Counted from the stretch's first letter, positions 53,480-62,629 are shown. The stretch: 64,000 bases of DNA from Actinomyces sp. (GCA_022649165.1 JALCNR010000005.1:86375-150374); one strand, 5' to 3'. Notes: generated by a model from the letters alone, not told the origin. Translations and numbers: made by a program.

Positions 53480-53507
53480 TGAACGGTGTTCACCTGAACG
53501 ACGTTCA
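53480..53507. promoter_or_regulatory. Double BioQ operator
   Basis: TGAACGGTGTTCA (53480-53492) and TGAACGACGTTCA (53495-53507) are two perfect palindromes of the same form, centres 15 bases apart. The first abuts the bioQ -10 box (53473-53478). Binding would block both bioQ and bioY. Confidence 0.85.
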
Positions 53508-53555
53508 AGAGCGTGTCGGCCGCCGCGTGCGACCCGGCCGGGGGAAGGAGATCGG

Positions 53556-54212
53556 ATGTCAGAGGCGACGACGGGCGCTGCCCTGCCGGGGACGGGCTCG
53601 GCAGGCGGACGGGGACTCTCAACGGGCGCGCGGCCGGCGGACCGGCTCCGCGCCGCCCCGCGGGTGCTGGCGGACGCGGTGGCGGGAACGCCCGCCCGGG
53701 AGGCGGCGCTCCTGATCTCGGCGACCGCTCTGCTGGCGGTGGCCGCCCGCATCGCGATCCCCCTGCCCTTCACCCCGGTGCCGCTGTCACTGGCCACGCT
53801 GGCCGTCCTGGTCTCGGGGGCGGCGCTCGGGCCCAGGAGGGCCGTGGCGGTGGCGGGACTGTACGCGCTGCTCGGGGTGGCCGGCGTGCCGGTGTTCGCC
53901 GGAGGACAGACCGGATGGGCCTTCGCGTCCTTCGGGTACGTCCTCGGCTACGCTGCCGCCTCGGTGCTGGTCGGCTGGCTGGCGGCGCGCGGAGCGGACC
54001 GGCGGATGTGGTCGGCCGCGCTGATGGGCGTCGCCGGATCGGCGATGGTCTACGCGACGGGCCTGGTCTGGATGGTGCCGTGGCTCGGGCTGTCGCTGGG
54101 GGAGGGGCTCGCCGCCGGCGTGCTGCCGTTCCTCCTCGGCGACGCCCTCAAGATCGCCGTCGTCGCCGCCCTCATGCCGGCGGCATGGGGATGGCGGGGC
54201 AGGCGCGGCTGA
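53556..54212 (+). CDS. bioY: Biotin transporter BioY
   Basis: The protein has 218 residues and is the S-component of the biotin ECF transporter, with six predicted membrane helices. 'ISATALLAVAARIAIPLPFTPVPLSLATLAVLVSGAALGPRRAVAVAGLYALLGVAGVPVFAGGQTGW' carries the family hallmark (from IPLPFTPVPLSL to GVPVFAGG). An Ala-rich soluble N terminus of about 45 residues is longer than usual. AAGGAGATCGG precedes the ATG. No bioMN energising genes follow, so it may use other ECF modules or work alone. Confidence 0.93.
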   Translation: MSEATTGAALPGTGSAGGRGLSTGARPADRLRAAPRVLADAVAGTPAREAALLISATALLAVAARIAIPLPFTPVPLSLATLAVLVSGAALGPRRAVAVAGLYALLGVAGVPVFAGGQTGWAFASFGYVLGYAAASVLVGWLAARGADRRMWSAALMGVAGSAMVYATGLVWMVPWLGLSLGEGLAAGVLPFLLGDALKIAVVAALMPAAWGWRGRRG

Positions 54213-54223
54213 GGGCAGGCCCG

Positions 54224-55702
54224 TCAGGACAGGCCGGCATCCGGGTGGTCGGGGATGCGCGGGACGACGCCCGGATTGTGGCTGTGGGCGGTCAGCGGAT
54301 TCGTGGGGATCTCGAAGGCGTCGGACAGGAACGGGCGGATGAGCCCCGCCAGCTCCTCCGGCTGGCCGTCAGAGACGAAGACGACGCGGGGATGCAGCTT
54401 CTCCGATTCGACCAGGTCGAGGATCGGTCGGGAGTCGCCCCATTCCGACTCGACCCAGTAGACGATCCAGTCCGGCCCCAGGGGGCCGCGCGCGCTCACG
54501 ACCAGCCGGCGCACCCGGCATCCCGGCGGAAGGGCGGTGACCACGTCCTCGTCCAGGTCGATCATCACGCCGGGTCCGCCGACGGCCGTGAGCGCGTCGG
54601 GCGCGACGCCGCGGGGATCCGCCGCGTCGATGCGGCCGACGCCGTCCTCGCCGACATCGGCGTGCCACACGGGTGCCGCCCGCCCGACGCGCGAGATCCG
54701 GTCCAGGACGCGCCACGACATCAGCTCGGGGCGGACCTCGAGAGACTCCGGGTAGGCCTGGCGGAACTTCAGGACGGCGAGGAACCACTCCAGATCGTCG
54801 ACGGGATTGAGCAGCAGCCCCTCACGCAGGTACAGGGCGCGCATCATGATGCGGTCGCGCACCGGGTCCCGGGCCAGGCGGCGCGCCTTGCCCAGCCGCC
54901 GGTGGAAGCGCCTCTGTGCGGCGGCGTAGTCGTCGCCGGAGTCCCACTGGTCTCCCGGCCAGTTGTGCAGGCGGACCACCTCCTCGCGCAGTGAGAAGCG
55001 CTCGCCGACATGACCGCGCTGCTCCAGGATCTCGTCCCACTGCTGGACCATCTCCAGCGCGCGGACGAACTCGGCGGGGACCTCGAGCCCGGGGACCACC
55101 GCGAGGTCGGGGCCGGCCGCCAGAGCCTCCTGCCAGGCCCGGAACTGCCCGAGGGACACCGGCGTCCCCTCGACCTCCCTCCATGCCGGATCCCCCCGGC
55201 GCTCCTCCATGGCCCGGTACCACGCGTCGATCGCCCGCGCGAGGCGCCGCCGAGGGGCCGTGCGCGCGGTGCCCGGCGCGCGCGCCGCTCGGGACCGCGG
55301 CGGAGGCAGGGGCTGTGCCCGGGATGCGTCCGCCCGCCGGTCGCGCCTCTCCGCCTCGAAGGCGTTCTCCAGGAAGACGACGGCTCGGTCCAGCAGGCCG
55401 CGCTCGGGCAGGATCGGCGTGCGGCGGCGGGCCATCAGCAGCGGGTTGTGGAACTGCTGGATCATCCATCCGACATCGGGGGAGCGGGCGGCGCGCGCGA
55501 CATCGGCCGCCGCGAGCCCGGCGGGCGCGTTGATGCGGGCGACGGCGAGGACCGACGCCCGCTCCGCCTTGGTGAGCTTGCGGCCGTCGGGGGCGCGACG
55601 CTCCTGGCCGCGCAATGCGATCTCCGCCAGCGAGGACCGCGATCGCCTCAGACGCTGCGACGCGCCGGCCGCCGCGTCCTTCGTGTCGCTCGCCCGGGCC
55701 AT
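54224..55702 (-). CDS. Hypothetical protein
   Basis: I do not recognise this 492-residue protein. It lacks signal and membrane segments. It is Arg- and Trp-rich: 'DVGWMIQQFHNPLLMARRRTPILPERGLLDRAVVFLENAF', a basic Pro-rich linker at about 130-150, then 'LEMVQQWDEILEQRGHVGERF' and a C-terminal domain 'PDWIVYWVESEWGDSRPILDLVESEKLHPRVVFVSDG' with an alternating beta/alpha look. The ATG is 6 bases after GACAAT, so the transcript is probably leaderless. It converges on bioY with 11 bases between, and is divergent from guaA. Confidence 0.6.
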   Translation of the reverse strand: MARASDTKDAAAGASQRLRRSRSSLAEIALRGQERRAPDGRKLTKAERASVLAVARINAPAGLAAADVARAARSPDVGWMIQQFHNPLLMARRRTPILPERGLLDRAVVFLENAFEAERRDRRADASRAQPLPPPRSRAARAPGTARTAPRRRLARAIDAWYRAMEERRGDPAWREVEGTPVSLGQFRAWQEALAAGPDLAVVPGLEVPAEFVRALEMVQQWDEILEQRGHVGERFSLREEVVRLHNWPGDQWDSGDDYAAAQRRFHRRLGKARRLARDPVRDRIMMRALYLREGLLLNPVDDLEWFLAVLKFRQAYPESLEVRPELMSWRVLDRISRVGRAAPVWHADVGEDGVGRIDAADPRGVAPDALTAVGGPGVMIDLDEDVVTALPPGCRVRRLVVSARGPLGPDWIVYWVESEWGDSRPILDLVESEKLHPRVVFVSDGQPEELAGLIRPFLSDAFEIPTNPLTAHSHNPGVVPRIPDHPDAGLS

Positions 55703-55863
55703 GGCCCCATTGTCGCCCCGATGGCCGGATTCCCGGAGGAGGGCGCCGGGTGGTGCGCGTCCCGGCTGCTCGGTGTCCTCGTCGACCGGCGCCGGATGGG
55801 GCCGGCCTCAGGACGGAACCGGCCTCGCCGGGGATGGCAGGCGCGGCCGGGTAGCATGGCGGC

Positions 55864-57573
55864 GTGAGCATGCCAGCCTCGAGTTCCGCCCCAGACACCG
55901 CGTCCTCCCTTCCCCCAGCGTCCTCCCCGGTCCCCGGTTCCGGCGCCCGCCCGGTCCTGGTCGTCGACTTCGGCGCCCAGTACGCGCAGCTGATCGCCCG
56001 GAGGGTGCGGGAGGCCTCCGTCTACTCAGAGATCGTCCCCCACTCCATGCCCGCCGAGCAGATTCTCGCCAAGGATCCTGCGGCGATCATCCTGTCGGGA
56101 GGGCCGTCCTCCGTGTACGCCGAGGGCGCCCCCAGTTTCGACCCCGCCGTGCTGGACGCCGGCGTGCCGGTGCTCGGCATCTGCTACGGGTTCCAACTGA
56201 TGGCCCAGGCGCTGGGCGGCAGCGTCGGGCGCACCGGCACCCGGGAGTACGGGCGCACCCGGATGAGCCAGGCCACGGGCCGCGGCCCGGGCGGCGACGA
56301 GGTCGGCACGGCAGGGGCGCCCTCGTCCGGGCAGCGGCAGAGGAAGGCGGCATCGCGCCTGCTCAGCGGCACTCCCGCCGCCCAGACCGTGTGGATGAGC
56401 CACGGGGACGCCGTCGAACGGGCCCCGGAGGGCTTCACCGTCACAGCCTCGACCGACCAGACCCCCGTGGCAGCCTTCGAGGACGACGCTCGCCGCCTCT
56501 ACGGCATCCAGTGGCACCCCGAGGTCGTCCACTCCGAGTACGGCCAGCGCCTCATCGAGACCTTCCTCCACGACTGTGCGGGCATCGGGCGGGACTGGAC
56601 CCCCGGCTCCATCATCGACGACCAGGTCGCCCGCATCCGCGCCCAAGTCGGCGGCGCCCGGGTGATCTGCGGGCTGAGCGGCGGCGTCGACTCCTCGGTC
56701 GCCGCGGCCCTCGTGCACCGCGCCATCGGGGACCAGCTGACCTGCATCTTCGTCGACCACGGCCTGCTGCGGGCCGGCGAGCGCGAGCAGGTCGAACGCG
56801 ACTACGCGCAATCCATGGGCATCCGGGTGGTCACCGTCGACGAGTCCGAGCGGTTCCTCGACGCGCTCGCGGGCGTCACCGATCCCGAGGCGAAGCGCAA
56901 GATCATCGGCCGCGAGTTCATCCGCAGCTTCGAGGCCGCCCAGCGCGCCCTCGTCGCCGAGGCGGGGGAGCAGGGCGCGGAGATCCGCTTCCTGGTCCAG
57001 GGCACCCTCTACCCCGACGTCGTCGAATCCGGCGGCGGGGACGGGGCGGCCAACATCAAGAGCCATCACAACGTCGGCGGCCTGCCCGAGGACCTGGACT
57101 TCACGCTCATCGAGCCGCTGCGCACGCTGTTCAAGGACGAGGTCCGCGCGATCGGCCTCGAGCTGGGCGTCCCGGAGCACATCGTGTGGCGCCAGCCCTT
57201 CCCCGGCCCCGGCCTGGGGATCCGCGTCATCGGGGAGGTCACCCGCGAGCGGCTCGACGTGCTGCGCGCCGCCGACGCGATCGCCCGCGAGGAGCTCACG
57301 GCCGCGGGCCTGGACCGCGAGATCTGGCAGTGCCCCGTGGTGCTGCTCGCTGACGTCCACTCCGTGGGCGTCCAGGGGGACGGGCGCTCCTACGGGAACC
57401 CGGTGGTCCTGCGGCCGGTGACCTCCGAGGACGCGATGACGGCCGACTGGTCGCGCGTGCCCTTCGACGTGCTCGCCCGGATCTCGACGCGGATCACGAA
57501 CTCCGTGCCCGAGGTGACCCGCGTGGTCCTGGACGTCACGTCCAAGCCGCCGGCCACGATCGAGTGGGAGTGA
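55864..57573 (+). CDS. guaA: GMP synthase (glutamine-hydrolysing)
   Basis: The protein has 569 residues and converts XMP to GMP. The glutaminase domain has the nucleophile Cys107 in '[15 protein letters not shown]' and His in '[11 protein letters not shown]' near 217; the ATP-pyrophosphatase P-loop '[14 protein letters not shown]' is near 271-284; the dimer domain ends '[11 protein letters not shown]'. About 30 Gly/Ser/Arg-rich residues are inserted in the glutaminase domain after '[12 protein letters not shown]', before '[11 protein letters not shown]'. The GTG start is 6 bases after TAGCAT, so it is probably leaderless. 38 residues of Ser/Pro-rich lead precede the domain. Confidence 0.96.
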   Translation: MSMPASSSAPDTASSLPPASSPVPGSGARPVLVVDFGAQYAQLIARRVREASVYSEIVPHSMPAEQILAKDPAAIILSGGPSSVYAEGAPSFDPAVLDAGVPVLGICYGFQLMAQALGGSVGRTGTREYGRTRMSQATGRGPGGDEVGTAGAPSSGQRQRKAASRLLSGTPAAQTVWMSHGDAVERAPEGFTVTASTDQTPVAAFEDDARRLYGIQWHPEVVHSEYGQRLIETFLHDCAGIGRDWTPGSIIDDQVARIRAQVGGARVICGLSGGVDSSVAAALVHRAIGDQLTCIFVDHGLLRAGEREQVERDYAQSMGIRVVTVDESERFLDALAGVTDPEAKRKIIGREFIRSFEAAQRALVAEAGEQGAEIRFLVQGTLYPDVVESGGGDGAANIKSHHNVGGLPEDLDFTLIEPLRTLFKDEVRAIGLELGVPEHIVWRQPFPGPGLGIRVIGEVTRERLDVLRAADAIAREELTAAGLDREIWQCPVVLLADVHSVGVQGDGRSYGNPVVLRPVTSEDAMTADWSRVPFDVLARISTRITNSVPEVTRVVLDVTSKPPATIEWE

Positions 57574-57641
57574 ACGGCGGGTCCCCGAGGCCCCGGGACA
57601 CCGGGACGCGGGCTTCCGCCGGGTGGATCGGAGGGCATCGG

Positions 57642-58736
57642 ATGGAATACGTCTGCACACGGTGCGGGGAGCGCAGCCCCGTGACGACCCGGCGCGCGCG
57701 GTGCGAGTGCGGGGGGCTGTGGGAGCTGGACGCGCCCCCGCCGCCGTTCACGCTGGGGGGCGTCGACCGCGGCGAGTGGAGCATCTTCCGCTACCGCAGG
57801 TACATGGCGATCGAGGACGACGCCTGGCGGCGTGTCACCCTGGGCGAGGGGATGACGCCCGTCATCGGCCTGGACGAGGGCGTCCTGCTCAAGATGGACT
57901 ACTACATGCCCACGCTCTCCTTCAAGGACCGCGGGGCGGCCACCCTGATCGCCCACTGCGTCTCCATCGGGGTCGACCGCGTCATGCAGGACAGCAGCGG
58001 CAACGCCGGGAACAGCGTGGCCGCCTACTGCGCGAAGGCCGGCATCCGCTGCGAGATCCTCGTCCCCGAGGGGACGTCGCCCCATAAGATCGCGATGATC
58101 CGCGCGCATGGGGCCGTCTGCACGGTCGTGCCCGGCGACCGGGACCACTGCGCCGACGTGTGCCGCCGCCGGGTCGAGGACGAGGGTGCCTTCTACGCCA
58201 ACCATGTGTACAACCCATTCTTCTACGAGGGGACGAAAACCTACGTCTACGAGGTCTTCGAGCAGCTGGGCCGCATCCCCTCCACCGTCCTTGTCCCGGT
58301 GGGGAACGGGACGCTCCTCCTCGGCGTGCTGCGAGCCCTCGAGCATCTGCTGGCCAGCGGCGCCATCGACTCGATGCCCCAGGTGCTGGCCGTCCAGTCC
58401 GAGAACTGCGACCCGCTGTGGCGGGCGGCGCGACGGGGGGCGGAGGCTCCCGTTCCGGTCGCGCCGGCGCCGACCCTGGCCGAGGGCATCGCGATCGGGC
58501 GGCCGGTGCGCGGCACCGAGATCCTCGCGCTGGCGCGCAGGCACGGCGTCAGGTTCATCCACGCCCCGGAGGGCGACATCCTGCGAGCGCGGGCGCGGCT
58601 GGCCGAGAGGGGCATCTACTGCGAGCACACGACCGCCGCGAACTACGCGGCCTTCCTGCGCGAGCGCGAGGTCCACGGGGTGGGCGGCGACTGCCTGATC
58701 CCGATGTGCGGCGCGGGCCTGAAGTCGGACCACTGA
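57642..58736 (+). CDS. Threonine-synthase-like PLP-dependent enzyme
   Basis: The protein has 364 residues. GGAGGGC lies before ATG 57642. A four-Cys zinc-ribbon 'YVCTRCGERSPVTTRRARCECGG' opens it, as in many threonine synthases. 'TLGEGMTPV' and the PLP Lys in 'MPTLSFKDRGAATLIA' follow, with the phosphate loop 'SSGNAGNSVAAYCAKAG' and 'PVGNGTLLLGVLRAL'. The substrate may be O-phosphohomoserine or another amino acid; the genome probably has another ThrC, which cannot be judged here. tatD follows 10 bases later. Confidence 0.82.
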   Translation: MEYVCTRCGERSPVTTRRARCECGGLWELDAPPPPFTLGGVDRGEWSIFRYRRYMAIEDDAWRRVTLGEGMTPVIGLDEGVLLKMDYYMPTLSFKDRGAATLIAHCVSIGVDRVMQDSSGNAGNSVAAYCAKAGIRCEILVPEGTSPHKIAMIRAHGAVCTVVPGDRDHCADVCRRRVEDEGAFYANHVYNPFFYEGTKTYVYEVFEQLGRIPSTVLVPVGNGTLLLGVLRALEHLLASGAIDSMPQVLAVQSENCDPLWRAARRGAEAPVPVAPAPTLAEGIAIGRPVRGTEILALARRHGVRFIHAPEGDILRARARLAERGIYCEHTTAANYAAFLREREVHGVGGDCLIPMCGAGLKSDH

Positions 58737-58746
58737 GCGGAGGGAC

Positions 58747-59673
58747 ATGAGCAGGCACAAGCCGAGGCCCTGGCCGCAGACCCCCGAGCCGCTGGCCGTC
58801 CCCGTCATGGACGACCACACGCACCTCGCCCTGCGGGAGGGCGACATCCCCCGTGCGGAGGGCGTGCGGATGGCCCTGGACGAGCAGCTCTCCCGCGCCG
58901 CCCAGGTCGGCGTCACCCGAGCGGTGACCTCCGCCTGCGAGCTCCCGGACCTGGATCCGGCCCTGGAACTGGCCCGGGCGGCCACCGGCGGCGGGGTCCG
59001 CGTGCGCGTCGCGCTGGCGATCCACCCCAACGAGGCGGCTCTGCACGCGGGGTTCGCCGATCCGTCCCCGGACGGGCTGACCCCCGTGCGCTCCGGGCAT
59101 CACCTCGTCCCGCTGGTCGAGGCGCTGGAGGAGGTCGCCCGCCGCCTCGACGACCCGATGGTGGCGGCCGTGGGGGAGAGCGGGCTCGACTACCATCGCA
59201 CGGCGGAGCCCGGGCGCGAGGCGCAGAAGGAGTCGCTGCGCGCCCACATCGAGATGGCGTGGCGCCATGACCTGCCGCTGCAGATCCATGACCGCGACGC
59301 CCACGCCGACTGCCTGGACGTCATCGCCCAGTCCGCGACCCACGGGCAGAGGATCGTCTTCCACTGCTTCTCCGGCGACCGGGCGATGGCCCGCGAGCTG
59401 TCCGAGCGGGGCTGGTACGCCTCCTTCGCCGGGCCCCTCACCTACCCGGCGAACGAGGACCTGCGCCGGGCGCTGGTCGAGATGCCCCGCGAACTCGTGC
59501 TCGTCGAGACCGATGCCCCCTATCTCACACCGGTGCCGTGGAGGGGCAGCCCGAACGCCTCCTACGTCATGGCGCACACCGTCCGCGCGATCGCCGAGTT
59601 GTGGCAGGTCAGCGAGGAGGATGCCTGCCAGCGGCTGTCCGCGAACGCGACGCGCGTCTACGGGGACTGGTGA
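58747..59673 (+). CDS. tatD: TatD-family metal-dependent hydrolase
   Basis: The protein has 308 residues. The metal ligands are visible: 'MDDHTHLALREG' (His-x-His), 'GESGLDYHRT' (Glu), 'LQIHDRDAHAD' (His), 'IVFHCFSGDRAMA' (His) and 'VETDAPYLTP' (Asp). TatD proteins are 3'-5' DNA exonucleases or deoxyribonuclease-like. It starts 10 bases after the threonine-synthase-like gene and in Actinobacteria commonly precedes rpf-rsmA-ispE, as here. Confidence 0.93.
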   Translation: MSRHKPRPWPQTPEPLAVPVMDDHTHLALREGDIPRAEGVRMALDEQLSRAAQVGVTRAVTSACELPDLDPALELARAATGGGVRVRVALAIHPNEAALHAGFADPSPDGLTPVRSGHHLVPLVEALEEVARRLDDPMVAAVGESGLDYHRTAEPGREAQKESLRAHIEMAWRHDLPLQIHDRDAHADCLDVIAQSATHGQRIVFHCFSGDRAMARELSERGWYASFAGPLTYPANEDLRRALVEMPRELVLVETDAPYLTPVPWRGSPNASYVMAHTVRAIAELWQVSEEDACQRLSANATRVYGDW

Positions 59674-59726
59674 GGGGAGCGGCGCGGCGGGGCGTGTCGC
59701 GTCACTCACACGGGGTCGCGCGCATT

Positions 59727-59745
59727 GTCACGGTTCGGTTACGGT
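59727..59745 (+). promoter_or_regulatory. Shared promoter element of the first RpfB-like gene
   Basis: GTCACGGTTCGGTTACGGT contains two 11-bp-spaced half sites, GTCACG and GTTACG, and a -10-like TACGGT at its end. The same element, with two differences, precedes the second RpfB-like gene (61110-61128). The direct-repeat form resembles MtrA sites. Confidence 0.6.
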
Positions 59746-59751
59746 AGCGCA

Positions 59752-59887
59752 GTCAGTCCGTCCGTGGCCGTTCCCGCCGCATCCCACCCCGTTCCTCTCG
59801 GAGGGGCCGGGCCCGCGCCGGGGCCGTCCCCCGGGGAAGCGCCGGGGACGAGGGCGTCACACGGATCCGAACGAAGCAAGGAGCCTC
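59752..59887 (+). other. 5' untranslated region of the first RpfB-like gene
   Basis: If transcription starts where the -10 TACGGT predicts, about 136 GC-rich bases lie before the GTG at 59888. Several possible stems are present (for example around 59815-59860), but I cannot identify a ydaO-type riboswitch from conserved bases. Confidence 0.4.
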
Positions 59888-61021
59888 GTGGTCTCTTTCA
59901 CCCCGACTCGCCGTCAGATCCTCGGCGCCTCCTCGGCGCTCTCCCTGGGCATCGTCGCGATCGCCGGCGTCGCCGTCGCGGCCTCGCACCGCTGCGTCGT
60001 CCTGGAGGTCGATGGCGTCTCGACGCCGGTCTCCGGCTTCGAGCGCACGGTCGGCGACGTGCTCGCGGCGCAGGGCGTCTCCGTCTCCGCGCACGACCTG
60101 GTGGCCCCCGCGGCCGACCAGTCCGTGGCGGACGGGCAGACGATTGTGGTGCGCACCGCCTCTCAGTACAAGGTCATGGTCGACGGGGAGCCGGTCCAGG
60201 CCTGGTCGACCGGTGACTCGGTCGACGCGGTCCTCGACGAGGTCGCAGGCGGCGGCGCCGTGGTCATGGCGGCGGACCGTTCGACCCAGCGTGAGGCGCT
60301 GCCCGTCGTGACGGCCTCGGGCACGCTGCCGGTCGTGGCCGACGGATCCTCCCACGAGGTCGAGGCCGGCCCCGGCGACGATGTCACGAGCCTGCTGGCA
60401 AAGGCCGGCGTCACGGTCGGTCCCATCGACCGGGTGGCCTTCTCCCAGCAGGACGGCCGCACGGCGCTCACCGTCACGCGCGTGACGCGCGGCGAGCGCA
60501 CCGAGACGCAGGCGGTCCCCTTCCCGACCGAGGAGCGCGACGACGACACCCTGGCGCAGGGCACCCAGCAGGTCCTCCAGGAGGGTCGCGACGGGCAGGT
60601 CTCGACGACCTACTACGAGGAGACCGTCGGCGGGCGGACCACGGTGTCCGTCAAAGTGGGCGAGTCCTCCACCGATCCGGTGAGCCGGATCCTCGTCAAC
60701 GGCACGAAGGAGCCGCAGCCGGCGGCGGCCGCCGCCTCCTCCTCCGCGTCGAGCGGATCGTCCTCGGCCGGCTCCGCCGTCGGCGGTGACGTCTGGGCCG
60801 CGCTGGCGAACTGCGAGTCCGGGGGGAACCCCGCCACCAACACGGGCAACGGCTTCTACGGCATGTACCAGTTCACGCTGGGCACGTGGCAGGCGATGGG
60901 CGGGACGGGGCTGCCGTCGGAGGCCTCGGCCGCCACGCAGACCGCCATGGCCCAGAGGCTCCAGGCTTCCGCCGGCTGGGGCCAGTGGCCCGCCTGCGCG
61001 GCGTCGCTGGGACTGCTGTGA
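59888..61021 (+). CDS. RpfB-like resuscitation-promoting factor (DUF348 x3, G5, transglycosylase)
   Basis: The protein has 377 residues. CAAGGAG lies before GTG 59888. A Tat-like or Sec signal (RRQILGASSALSLGIVAIAG) opens it. Three DUF348 repeats (about 38-190) have the pattern 'VVLEVDGVSTPVSGFERTVGDVLAAQGV', then a G5 domain ('TQQVLQEGRDGQVSTTY') and a Ser/Ala linker. The C-terminal Rpf domain 'VWAALANCESGGNPATNTGNGFYGMYQF' has the catalytic Glu after Cys. It cleaves peptidoglycan in growth and wake-up from dormancy, outside the membrane. Confidence 0.93.
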   Translation: MVSFTPTRRQILGASSALSLGIVAIAGVAVAASHRCVVLEVDGVSTPVSGFERTVGDVLAAQGVSVSAHDLVAPAADQSVADGQTIVVRTASQYKVMVDGEPVQAWSTGDSVDAVLDEVAGGGAVVMAADRSTQREALPVVTASGTLPVVADGSSHEVEAGPGDDVTSLLAKAGVTVGPIDRVAFSQQDGRTALTVTRVTRGERTETQAVPFPTEERDDDTLAQGTQQVLQEGRDGQVSTTYYEETVGGRTTVSVKVGESSTDPVSRILVNGTKEPQPAAAAASSSASSGSSSAGSAVGGDVWAALANCESGGNPATNTGNGFYGMYQFTLGTWQAMGGTGLPSEASAATQTAMAQRLQASAGWGQWPACAASLGLL

Positions 61022-61109
61022 ACGCGCGCGGCGTGAGGATGTGAGGCGGGGCCCGCATCCATGGACCGGCCGGTCCTCCGCTGCCGGGGCCTTGGGCCTT
61101 CCCCATTCA

Positions 61110-61128
61110 GTCACGATTCGGTTACGAT
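61110..61128 (+). promoter_or_regulatory. Shared promoter element of the second RpfB-like gene
   Basis: GTCACGATTCGGTTACGAT differs from 59727-59745 at two positions. TACGAT (61123-61128) is the -10, 6 bases before GTG 61135, so this copy gives a leaderless message whereas the first gives a 5' UTR. Confidence 0.65.
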
Positions 61129-61134
61129 CGTGAG

Positions 61135-62481
61135 GTGCCGCATCTCTCCCTCATGTCTTCGGGCCGGACGCGGGTTGCCGCGTCGGCCCTTGCGGCGTCC
61201 CTGGGCGTCCTCGGCATCGCGGGTTTTGGCGTCGCCTCCTCGCGCGCGGAGGTCGTCCTCGAGGTCGACGGGGTCTCCCGTCCGGTGGTCGCCTGGGGCG
61301 GCACCGTCTCCACGATCCTCGCGCAGGCCGGCGTCGAGCCCGGAGCCCACGACCTCGTCTCCCCCGATGTCGACGAGCAGGTCCGCGATGGCGCCACCGT
61401 GGTCGTGCGGACCGCCCACCCCTTCGACGTGACGGTCGACGGCGTGCCGCGCAGGATCTGGTCCACCTCGGAGTCGGCCGACGCGGTGCTGGCCGATGCC
61501 GGCGTCGACGGCGGGCAGGTCGTCATGGCCGCGGACCGTTCCAGCCAGCGCCCCTCGCTGACCCCGCTGGTGTCGCGCACCCGTACGGTCACCGTGGATG
61601 TGGCCGGGAGGCTGTCGCAGGTGACGGTGCGTCCCGGCGAGGACGCGCGAACGGCTCTGGCCGCCTCCGGCGTGGAGGTCTCGCCCAACGACCGCGTGAG
61701 CCTCACTCAGAAGGACGGCGACCTGGCCATCCAGGTGGTGCCGGTGACCCGGGGGGTGACCACGACTGAGCTCGAGGTCCCCTACGGATCCCGCGAGGAG
61801 CAGGACGGCGGCCTCTTCCAGGGGGAGAGGGTCGTCGCGACCCCGGGTCGGACCGGCACCGAGACCACTGTCCAGTGGACCGAGTCCCGGGGCGGGGAGG
61901 TCGTCCACCAGAGCCTCCTCAGCCGGTCCGTCACAGCCGAACCCGTCGACGAGGTCGTCCGCGTGGGCGCGCAGGAGGCCACCCCCCAGGCGCTCGTCGC
62001 CGCGGGGCTGGACCCGAAGGCGACCCTTGAGGAGGCCAGGGAGGCCGACGGCACGGTCTCCGTGCGGTACCGCGCGAAACTCGGCACCCTGTCCACGGCG
62101 GCCGAGATCGCCGCGGTGACGGGCGCGCAGACGGCGGCGTCCGTCACCGCGGGATCGGCCGCGGCGGCTCCCACCGCCTCAGCCGCCGAGGCGCAGGCCA
62201 TCGCCCAGGGCATGGTCGCGGCGCGCGGATGGGACGACTCCGAGTTCCAGTGCCTCGTCACGTTGTGGAGCCACGAGTCCGGGTGGAGCGTGACCGCCTC
62301 GAACCCCTCCGGCGCCTACGGGATCCCGCAGGCCCTGCCCGGATCCAAGATGGCATCGGCAGGCGCGGACTGGCAGACGAGCGCCGCGACGCAGATCACC
62401 TGGGGCCTCGGCTACATCTCGGGGCGCTACGTCACGCCGTGCAGCGCGCTCGCCCATTGGCAGTCGACCGGCTGGTACTGA
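61135..62481 (+). CDS. RpfB-like protein with DUF348, G5 and a C-terminal lysozyme-like domain
   Basis: The protein has 448 residues. A signal peptide (about 1-38) precedes DUF348 repeats ('VVLEVDGVSRPVVAWGGTVSTILAQAGVEPGAHDLV' and following) and G5-like strands ('TTTELEVPYGSREEQD', 'GRTGTETTVQWTES'). The C terminus is not a canonical Rpf domain: 'ARGWDDSEFQCLVTLWSHESGWSVTASNPSGAYGIPQALPGSKMASAG' resembles the lytic transglycosylase or aggregation-promoting-factor C domain, with the Glu in 'SHESGW'. The two neighbours may act on the wall together. The GTG start is set by the -10 at 61123. Confidence 0.88.
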   Translation: MPHLSLMSSGRTRVAASALAASLGVLGIAGFGVASSRAEVVLEVDGVSRPVVAWGGTVSTILAQAGVEPGAHDLVSPDVDEQVRDGATVVVRTAHPFDVTVDGVPRRIWSTSESADAVLADAGVDGGQVVMAADRSSQRPSLTPLVSRTRTVTVDVAGRLSQVTVRPGEDARTALAASGVEVSPNDRVSLTQKDGDLAIQVVPVTRGVTTTELEVPYGSREEQDGGLFQGERVVATPGRTGTETTVQWTESRGGEVVHQSLLSRSVTAEPVDEVVRVGAQEATPQALVAAGLDPKATLEEAREADGTVSVRYRAKLGTLSTAAEIAAVTGAQTAASVTAGSAAAAPTASAAEAQAIAQGMVAARGWDDSEFQCLVTLWSHESGWSVTASNPSGAYGIPQALPGSKMASAGADWQTSAATQITWGLGYISGRYVTPCSALAHWQSTGWY

Positions 62482-62629
62482 GGCCGGCCCCGCCCTCGCG
62501 GGTCGCCCGTCGAGCCGTGGGCTTTGTGCCGAAGTGAGGTCTTCGACCGATTCGGTTCGGTGGGACCTCCACGGTTGGGCGGTCGAAGGCCAGTGGGAGT
62601 CCGGGCGAGCGGGGCACTAGGATTCCCCC

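Noticed and set aside
59752..59887. ydaO (c-di-AMP) riboswitch in front of the first RpfB-like gene
   Set aside because: Such riboswitches are known before rpf genes in some Actinobacteria, but I could not find the conserved core bases here.
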